A stretch of 10,894 nt of DNA from Solirubrobacterales bacterium (GTDB lineage: Bacteria; Actinomycetota; Thermoleophilia; Solirubrobacterales; Solirubrobacteraceae). The position numbers were made by a program, and so were the translations under genes. Position 1 is the first letter of the stretch; every line of letters starts with the position of its first letter. The stretch lies in NCBI GenBank assembly GCA_015655225.1, contig JAATFK010000206.1, positions 1 to 10,894 on the forward strand, written 5' to 3'. Positions 6,644-10,894 of this stretch are shown here, piece after piece. The notes under the pieces were generated by a model, which had not been told where the DNA came from, made no database searches, and saw only the letters and a list, made by a program, of their open reading frames with translations.

Positions 6644-6658
6644 TAGGACATTGTCCTA
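6644..6658. promoter_or_regulatory. 7-1-7 palindrome, candidate Fur/PerR-family operator
   Basis: TAGGACA and TGTCCTA form a perfect inverted repeat around a single central T. The 7-1-7 plan is that of PerR and Fur boxes, although the bases differ from the AT-rich Bacillus consensus. It lies in an AT-richer island between the catalase and the divergent Fur-like gene, and is centred 26 bases before the catalase ATG. By position it should chiefly control the catalase, and possibly also the regulator's own gene. Confidence 0.6.
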
Positions 6659-6662
6659 CAAC

Positions 6663-6700
6663 GTGCCCGAGTGCGAGAGGACGAAACACCAATCGGGCAC
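6663..6700. repeat. Spaced 8-bp inverted repeat around the regulator's promoter
   Basis: GTGCCCGA (6663-6670) and TCGGGCAC (6693-6700) are perfect inverted copies with a 22-base spacer, 30 bases centre to centre, about three helical turns. The right arm runs into the predicted -10 of the Fur-alkyltransferase gene. It could be a second operator, or could fold in the catalase mRNA leader if transcription begins upstream. Confidence 0.4.
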
Positions 6701-6703
6701 AAT
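6698..6703 (+). promoter_or_regulatory. Predicted -10 element (CACAAT) for the fur-ogt fusion gene
   Basis: CACAAT keeps the A2 and T6 of TANNNT and ends 6 bases before ATG 6710, without any Shine-Dalgarno between. This implies a leaderless mRNA. No recognisable -35 is seen. The element overlaps the right arm of the spaced inverted repeat. Confidence 0.35.
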
Positions 6704-6709
6704 GGGCGG

Positions 6710-7696
6710 ATGAGCGGCTTCCGTCCCACCGATCCCGGCGACCTGCTGCGCGAGCGGGGCCTGCGCAGCACGCCCCAGCGGCGGGCGATCCTCGGCGTCT
6801 TCCGGGGCGGCTCGACCGAGCACCTGTCGGCCGACGAGGTGCACGCGCACGCGTCGCAGGCGCTCCCCGACCTCAGTCGCGGGACCGTCTACGCGACGCT
6901 CGCCGAGTTCGCCGAGACCGGGCTGATCGCCGCCTTCGGAACCTCCGAGCCGGTCCGCTACGAGACCAACACGAGCCGCCACGCGCACTTCCGCTGCCGC
7001 CTCTGCCGCCGCCTCTTCGACCTCGACGGCGTGCTCCCCGAGCCGGCTGAGGTGGTCGCGCCCGGCTTCGCGGTCGAGCGCGTCGAGACGCGCGTCGAGG
7101 GCGTCTGCGCCGACTGCGCCGACTACGAGGACGGGCTCGTCGCCGGCGCGGCGGCGATCGAGCGCCGCGGCCCGGCGGTCGAGGCGCTCAGCGTGCCGGG
7201 CGTCGCGGTCGCCGAGCTGGACGGCGGCGCGCTCGGCCCGCTGCTGCTCGCGGCGACGCCGGCCGGCGTCGTGCGCCTCGCGTTCGAGCACCACGGCGAC
7301 GTCGCCGCCCTGCGGGCGCGCGCCCGTCGCCGGCACGGCAGCGAGGCGGCGCACGCGCGGCTGACGGAGGCGAGCGAGGCGGTCGCGCGCTACCTCGCCG
7401 GCGCCCCCGGCGCGATCGAGGCGCCGCTCGACTGGGACGTGCTGGGCGCCGCGTCGGACCCCGACGGCCTCGTCCGCTGCGCCGCGATCCCCTACGGCGC
7501 CAGCCGCTCCTACAGCGAGCTGGGAAGCGGACGCCCGGCACGGGCGCTCGGCGAGGCGTTCGGCGCCAACCCGGTGCCGCTGCTGACGCCGTGCCACCGC
7601 GTCACGCGCGGGAGCGAGCTGCCGCGGCCGTTCGTCGGCGGCGAGGAGCGACGCCGCTGGCTGCTCGCGCACGAGCGCGAGCACGCGCAGCGCTGA
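6710..7696 (+). CDS. PerR-like Fur-family regulator fused to Ogt-type O6-alkylguanine-DNA alkyltransferase
   Basis: The single 328-residue frame holds two intact domains. Residues 10-140 are a Fur-family repressor: a winged helix with LSRGTVYATLAEFAETGLI, structural-zinc cysteines 96/99 and 133/136, and a regulatory metal site whose positions match B. subtilis PerR nearly one to one (His38, Glu85 in place of Asp85, His91, His93, Asp104). After a short Ala-rich linker (about 141-163), residues 164-328 form an Ogt/MGMT domain: an N-terminal ribonuclease-H-like part, IPYGASRSYSELG (260-272), arginine finger Arg278, the Asn hinge in GANP, the active site PCHR with Cys295, and the FVGGEERRRWLL tail. 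The usual FQxxVW segment is degenerate. The expected roles are metal- or peroxide-responsive repression and irreversible transfer of alkyl groups from guanine O6 to Cys295. ATG 6710 is chosen over in-frame GTG 6671, which lies upstream of the -10. Domains are firm; the joint function is inference. Confidence 0.9.
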   Translation: MSGFRPTDPGDLLRERGLRSTPQRRAILGVFRGGSTEHLSADEVHAHASQALPDLSRGTVYATLAEFAETGLIAAFGTSEPVRYETNTSRHAHFRCRLCRRLFDLDGVLPEPAEVVAPGFAVERVETRVEGVCADCADYEDGLVAGAAAIERRGPAVEALSVPGVAVAELDGGALGPLLLAATPAGVVRLAFEHHGDVAALRARARRRHGSEAAHARLTEASEAVARYLAGAPGAIEAPLDWDVLGAASDPDGLVRCAAIPYGASRSYSELGSGRPARALGEAFGANPVPLLTPCHRVTRGSELPRPFVGGEERRRWLLAHEREHAQR

Positions 7697-7699
7697 GCG

Positions 7700-8029
7700 T
7701 CAGACGAGGCCCCACTCCTGCCCCAGCGGGGAGGGCGGGATGCGCGTCGAGCCCTTCACCTCCGGGATCACCATCGCGATCTCGTCGATGAAGCAGTAGG
7801 ACCACTCCTCGCCCGGCTCGAGCGAGCGGATCAGCGGGTGGCCGCTCGCGCCGGCGTGCTTCGTCGCGTGCTGTCCGGGTGAGTCGTCGCAGCAGCCGAC
7901 GTGGCCGCATTCGAGGCAGATGCGGAGGTGGAGCCATCTGCCGCCGGCCGCGAGGCAGTCCTCGCAGCCGGCGACCGACTCCGGCAGCTCCGTCAGGTGA
8001 ACGTGGTCGAGGTGCGTGCAGGAGGCCAT
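7700..8029 (-). CDS. UBP-type zinc-finger protein
   Basis: The 109-residue protein is essentially one ZnF-UBP domain. Metal-ligand candidates follow the family order: Cys4 and His6, Cys22/Cys25 in GCEDC, Cys38/Cys41 in ICLECG, Cys46 (or 47), and His54, His58 and His64, followed by HPLIRSL and the aromatic WSYCF pair (76-80). In eukaryotes the fold binds the free C-terminus of ubiquitin. Bacteria lack canonical ubiquitin, so the ligand here is unknown. The C-terminal tail of about 20 residues (from about 90) is polar and Pro-rich. GAAGGGA is placed 8 bases before ATG 8029. The gene follows the kinase gene after 15 bases, making it the last of the three-gene operon, and its 3' end is 3 bases from the convergent fur-ogt stop. 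The family call is firm; the function is inferred only from context, as a partner of the kinase/reductase pair. Confidence 0.88.
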   Translation of the reverse strand: MASCTHLDHVHLTELPESVAGCEDCLAAGGRWLHLRICLECGHVGCCDDSPGQHATKHAGASGHPLIRSLEPGEEWSYCFIDEIAMVIPEVKGSTRIPPSPLGQEWGLV

Positions 8030-8044
8030 GGTCCGATCCCTTCG

Positions 8045-9442
8045 CTAGTTCAACGGCAGTCGGACGTGAAACGTCGTCGCGCCCGGCTTCGAGTCGACCG
8101 TGATCGCGCCGTCATGCCGGACGGTGACGATCCGGTGCGCGGCGTCGAGGCCCAGCCCGGTCCCCTTGCCGACGTCCTTGGTGGTGAAGAACGGGTCGAA
8201 GACGTGGTCGATCACGTCGGTCGGGATGCCGGGGCCGTCGTCGGAGATCTCGACCGCGAGGCACGGCCCCTCGCGCAGCGTCCGCAGCGTGATCGTGCCT
8301 CTCGTGCCGACCGCGTCGATCGCGTTGTCGAGCAGGTTCGTCCAGACCTGGTTCAGCTCCGAGCCGCGGACCGTCACCTTCGGCAGGCTGCGGTCGTAGT
8401 CGCGCACGATCTCGATCTCCGAAGCTTTGAGCTTGTGCCCGAGCACGACGAGCGTCGTCTCCAGCCCCTCGTGGACGTCGACCTCGACGGTGTCGCCGCG
8501 GTCCATGTACGCGTAGCTTCTGACCGCGCCGACGAGGTGGCTGATCCGCTGCGTCGACTCGGTCAGCTCGCCGACGAGCCCGCGCGCGGTCAGCGACGCG
8601 GCGACCCAGTCGAGCGCCGAGCCGGTCGCGGGGCCGGCGGCGGCCGCGACGCGCTCCAGCCAGTCGGCGTCGATCCCGGCGAGCGACAGCGGCTCGGCGA
8701 GCCGCCACGGCTCCGCGACCCCGAGCGCCTCCAGCCGCTCCAGCAGCTCGTCCTCCGCGTCGGCGGCGTCGAGCGCGTCGAGCGGCGTGCGACCGGCCTG
8801 CCGCGTCATCGCCTCCGCCTGCAGGTCGACGAGCCGCTGGGCGTTCTCCAGCGAGGTCCCCGACTCGACGAAGTGGGCGAACGCCCCGATCACGCGCTCC
8901 AGCGCGGTGCCGAGGTCGGCGGCGGCGCGCTGGGCGGCGGCCGCCGGGTTGTTCAGCTCGTGCGCGAGCCCGGCCGCCATCGTGCCGAGCGCGGCCAGCC
9001 GCTCGCGGTTCTGCTCGATCCCGGTGATGCGGCTCATGACCGGCGCGACCTGTCGCATGATGCGGCGGTGGACGGCGGGGTAGCTGAGCATCAGCCCGCG
9101 CGCCGTCTCCGGCTCGATCGACGCGATCCGGCAGCGGCCGGCCGCCTGCATGCGGACGTTGAGCGTGCCCTCGGTGAGCGTCGCGATCGCGCCGACCCAG
9201 GTCGGGGCGGTCATGCGGCCGACCGGCTCGGTGCGGTCGCCCTCGCCGACCAGCATCGTCAGCAGTTCGCCCTCCAGCAGCAGGTGCAGGCCGGTCGACC
9301 CGGTCCCCTGCTCGGAGAGGATCTCGCCCGCCGGCAGCTCGTGCATGCGGGCGGCCCGCGCCCAGGCAGCCAGCTCCCCGTCGTCGAGGTCGTCGAACAG
9401 GTCGACCGGCCGCAGGTCGGCGACGGTCACTTCGGTCGTCAT
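8045..9442 (-). CDS. Soluble histidine kinase with N-terminal cNMP-binding-like domain
   Basis: The 465-residue protein has no membrane helix, so it senses in the cytoplasm. Residues about 12-130 resemble a Crp-type cyclic-nucleotide-binding beta roll (ILSEQGTGSTGLHLLLEGEL), but the phosphate-binding cassette is altered (GAIATLTEGTLNVRMQ, without the usual GE and RxA). The H box is GLAHELNNP with phospho-accepting His161. Between it and the second dimerisation helix (about 290-312) lies an extra helical stretch of some 110 residues. The ATPase domain has the N box NQVWTNLLDNAIDA (364-377), G1 DDGPGIP, F box FDPFFTTK and G2 GKGTGLGL. The start ATG 9442 overlaps the upstream reductase stop as ATGA, so translation is probably coupled. 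The likely phospho-target is the receiver domain of that upstream protein, since no other response regulator is visible. The open frame beyond 9442 is antisense-frame shadow. Confidence 0.9.
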   Translation of the reverse strand: MTTEVTVADLRPVDLFDDLDDGELAAWARAARMHELPAGEILSEQGTGSTGLHLLLEGELLTMLVGEGDRTEPVGRMTAPTWVGAIATLTEGTLNVRMQAAGRCRIASIEPETARGLMLSYPAVHRRIMRQVAPVMSRITGIEQNRERLAALGTMAAGLAHELNNPAAAAQRAAADLGTALERVIGAFAHFVESGTSLENAQRLVDLQAEAMTRQAGRTPLDALDAADAEDELLERLEALGVAEPWRLAEPLSLAGIDADWLERVAAAAGPATGSALDWVAASLTARGLVGELTESTQRISHLVGAVRSYAYMDRGDTVEVDVHEGLETTLVVLGHKLKASEIEIVRDYDRSLPKVTVRGSELNQVWTNLLDNAIDAVGTRGTITLRTLREGPCLAVEISDDGPGIPTDVIDHVFDPFFTTKDVGKGTGLGLDAAHRIVTVRHDGAITVDSKPGATTFHVRLPLN

Positions 9443-10894
9443 ACGCCTTCCAGGTACTCGTGAATCAGCGAGACCGACATCGAGCCCTCGCCGACGGCGC
9501 TCGCGACGCGCTTGATCGAGCGGGCGCGCACGTCGCCGGCGACGAACACGCCGGGGACGCTCGTCTCCAGCAGGAAGGGGTCGCGGGGGAGCGGCCAGAC
9601 CTCGGCGGGCACGTCGGCGCCGGAGAGGATGAAGCCCCTCTCGTCGCGCGCGACGACGTGGTCGAGCCAGTCGGTGCGCGGCGCCGCGCCGATGAAGACG
9701 AAGCAGGCGTCGACGTCCTCGACCGTCTCGCTGCCGTCGGCGTCGCGGATCCGCAGCCGGTGCAGGCGGGGCGCGATCCCGTCGCTCTCGCCCTCCGCCG
9801 CGACCGCCTCGCTGCCGGTCCGCACGTCGATGTTCGGGAGTCTGGAGATCTGCTCGATCAGGTACTGCGACATCGATCTCTGCAGCGGGCTGCGCACGAG
9901 CATCGTCACCTTCGACGCGTAGCTGCTGAAGTAGACCGCCGCCTGGCCGGCCGAGTTGGCGCCGCCGATCACGACGACGTGCTGATCGGCGCACGAGCGC
10001 GCCTCGGTCATCGCGGCGCCGTAGTAGATGCCCGAGCCGGTGCGCTCCTGGAAGCCGGGCGCGGTCATCTGGCGGTAGGCGACGCCGGAGGCGATCAGGA
10101 CCGTGTTGGCGCTCAGCGAGCCGCCGCCGCTGAGGCGCACGAAGCGCCCGGCGCCGTGGACCTCCAGCCCGACCGCCTCCTGGACCGACAGCAGCTCGGC
10201 GCCGAGCCGGCGCGCCTGGTCGGTCGCGCGGCGCGCGAGGTCGGAGCCGCTGAGGCCGGTGGGGAAGCCGAGGTAGTTCTCGATCCGGCTCGACTGGCCG
10301 GCCTGGCCGCCGGCCGCGTCGGACTCGATCATCACGGTGCGCAGTCCCTCGGAGGCGCCGTAGACGGCGGCCGCGAGCCCGGCCGGGCCGCCGCCGACGA
10401 TCACGAGGTCGTAGTGGTCCTGCTGGGGCTGGCTCGCGATCCCGAGCCGCTCGGCCAGCTCCAGGACGGTCGGGCGCTCCAGGACGCTGCCATCCTCCAG
10501 CAGCACGACCGGCAGGCGGTCGGCGTCGACGCCGGCGATCCGCAGCAGCTCGCGGGCCTCGCCGTCGCGCTCGACGTCGAGCCAGCGGCCCGGGACGCGG
10601 TTGCGGGCGAGGAAGTCGCGCAGCTCGTGGGTCTCCTTCGAGAAGCGATGGCCGAGGATGCGGGCGCCGCCGGCCTCGAGCGCGGCGCCGGAGTCCCAGG
10701 CGGTCAGCAGGTCCTCCAGGACCGGGAAGAGCTGCTCCTCGGGCGGGTCCCACGGCTTCAGCAGGTAGTAGTCGAGGGCCGCCTCGTTGATCGCGGCGAT
10801 CGCGGCGCTCGTGTCGGCGTAGGCGGTCAGCAGGACGCGCTTGGCCTCGGGGACGAGCTTGCGGGCCTCGACCAGGTACTCGGTCCCGGCCATC
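9439..10894 (-). CDS. Receiver domain fused to FAD/NAD(P)H thioredoxin-reductase-like oxidoreductase (5' end outside window)
   Basis: The last 484 or so residues are visible; positions count from Met at 10893, which is not the true start. Residues 1-65 are the second half of a response-regulator receiver (conserved Thr23 in LLTAY, Lys46 in LLKPW); its phospho-Asp lies beyond the edge. Residues 78-152 look like a thioredoxin/glutaredoxin fold without cysteines (FSKET where CxxC would be). Residues 161-275 bind FAD (VIVGGGPAGLAAA, GGQAGQSSRIENY), 305-400 bind NAD(P)H (VIGGANSAGQAA), and 441-484 close the FAD site (GVFVAGDVR). The thioredoxin-reductase CATC is replaced: the YxATC stretch reads YGAAMTE, and only two cysteines, 301 and 397, occur. 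It is therefore probably not a true thioredoxin reductase despite the usual database name for this architecture. It is coupled to the kinase gene by a 4-base overlap. Confidence 0.9.
   Translation of the reverse strand, partial: MAGTEYLVEARKLVPEAKRVLLTAYADTSAAIAAINEAALDYYLLKPWDPPEEQLFPVLEDLLTAWDSGAALEAGGARILGHRFSKETHELRDFLARNRVPGRWLDVERDGEARELLRIAGVDADRLPVVLLEDGSVLERPTVLELAERLGIASQPQQDHYDLVIVGGGPAGLAAAVYGASEGLRTVMIESDAAGGQAGQSSRIENYLGFPTGLSGSDLARRATDQARRLGAELLSVQEAVGLEVHGAGRFVRLSGGGSLSANTVLIASGVAYRQMTAPGFQERTGSGIYYGAAMTEARSCADQHVVVIGGANSAGQAAVYFSSYASKVTMLVRSPLQRSMSQYLIEQISRLPNIDVRTGSEAVAAEGESDGIAPRLHRLRIRDADGSETVEDVDACFVFIGAAPRTDWLDHVVARDERGFILSGADVPAEVWPLPRDPFLLETSVPGVFVAGDVRARSIKRVASAVGEGSMSVSLIHEYLEGV

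Noticed and set aside
5183..6646. A 487-residue plus-strand frame across the methyltransferase end and the catalase
   Set aside because: It is the shadow of two well-supported genes in other frames and shows no family signature.
6671..6709. GTG 6671 as start of the Fur-Ogt protein
   Set aside because: The start would lie upstream of the -10 and inside the spaced inverted repeat; Fur relatives begin near the ATG 6710 position, which reproduces PerR numbering exactly.
7705..7730. CCCC/GGGG hairpin as a terminator between fur-ogt and the zinc-finger gene
   Set aside because: Only four pairs with a 3-base loop inside coding sequence; expected by chance at this GC content.
7901..9463. A 520-residue plus-strand frame antisense to the kinase
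   Set aside because: Repetitive Arg/Asp/Val composition and no recognisable domain; the minus strand encodes a textbook histidine kinase.
9443..10753. Upstream extension of the kinase frame
   Set aside because: It is an open shadow frame of the flavoprotein; the ATGA overlap at 9439-9442 gives a natural start.

Overview
The window is about 10.9 kb of very GC-rich, densely coding DNA. GNG/GNC codon rhythm, genes packed end to end, start-codon-proximal -10 elements and the gene families present (actinobacterial GroEL paralogue, MhuD-like heme oxygenase, receiver-linked FAD reductase with a UBP zinc finger) point to Actinomycetota. A Thermoleophilia/Solirubrobacterales-type lineage is my best guess, but that is inference, not proof. 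AGA arginine codons recur in most of the genes, which is odd for such a GC-rich genome and suggests that they share one long-standing genomic background.

Layout. (1) 1-1115, + strand: 3' two thirds of a GroEL-type chaperonin paralogue, interrupted by an in-frame TAG at 624-626 and carrying a Gly codon where GroEL has its catalytic Asp398; probably a recent pseudogene. (2) 1147-1803, +: six-helix acetate/succinate transporter of the GPR1/FUN34/YaaH (SatP) family. It converges on (3) 1829-2146, -: an MhuD/IsdG-type heme-degrading monooxygenase. A 12-bp GC hairpin lies between and inside the two 3' ends. (4) 2205-4460, +: secreted CocE/NonD (peptidase S15) alpha/beta-hydrolase. (5) 4498-4878, +: FKBP-type peptidyl-prolyl isomerase, followed after 5 bases by (6) 4884-5684, +: class I SAM methyltransferase. 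(7) 5681-6625, -: manganese catalase, whose stop codon shares a CTAG with the methyltransferase stop. (8) 6710-7696, +, divergent from the catalase: a single protein that joins a PerR-like Fur-family regulator to an Ogt-type O6-alkylguanine-DNA alkyltransferase. A perfect 15-bp 7-1-7 palindrome of the Fur/PerR-box shape lies in the divergent intergenic region. (9) 7700-8029, (10) 8045-9442 and (11) 9439-10894, all - strand: an operon, in transcription order, of a receiver-domain/FAD pyridine-nucleotide reductase fusion (5' end outside the window), a cNMP-domain soluble histidine kinase, and a small UBP-type zinc-finger protein.

How the genes may work together. The right half reads as two stress or redox modules back to back. 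The first is a peroxide-defence unit: Mn-catalase plus a metal-binding Fur-type regulator that carries a suicide DNA-alkyl repair domain, so one polypeptide could link peroxide or metal sensing to alkylation damage. The second is a cytoplasmic phosphorelay in which a membrane-free kinase probably phosphorylates the receiver domain of the reductase, with the zinc-finger protein as a partner. That reductase resembles thioredoxin reductase but lacks its CxxC. The left half holds unrelated housekeeping or accessory genes. No tRNA, rRNA, CRISPR array, insertion sequence or prophage gene is visible. The longest non-coding gap is 84 bases, between the catalase and the regulator.
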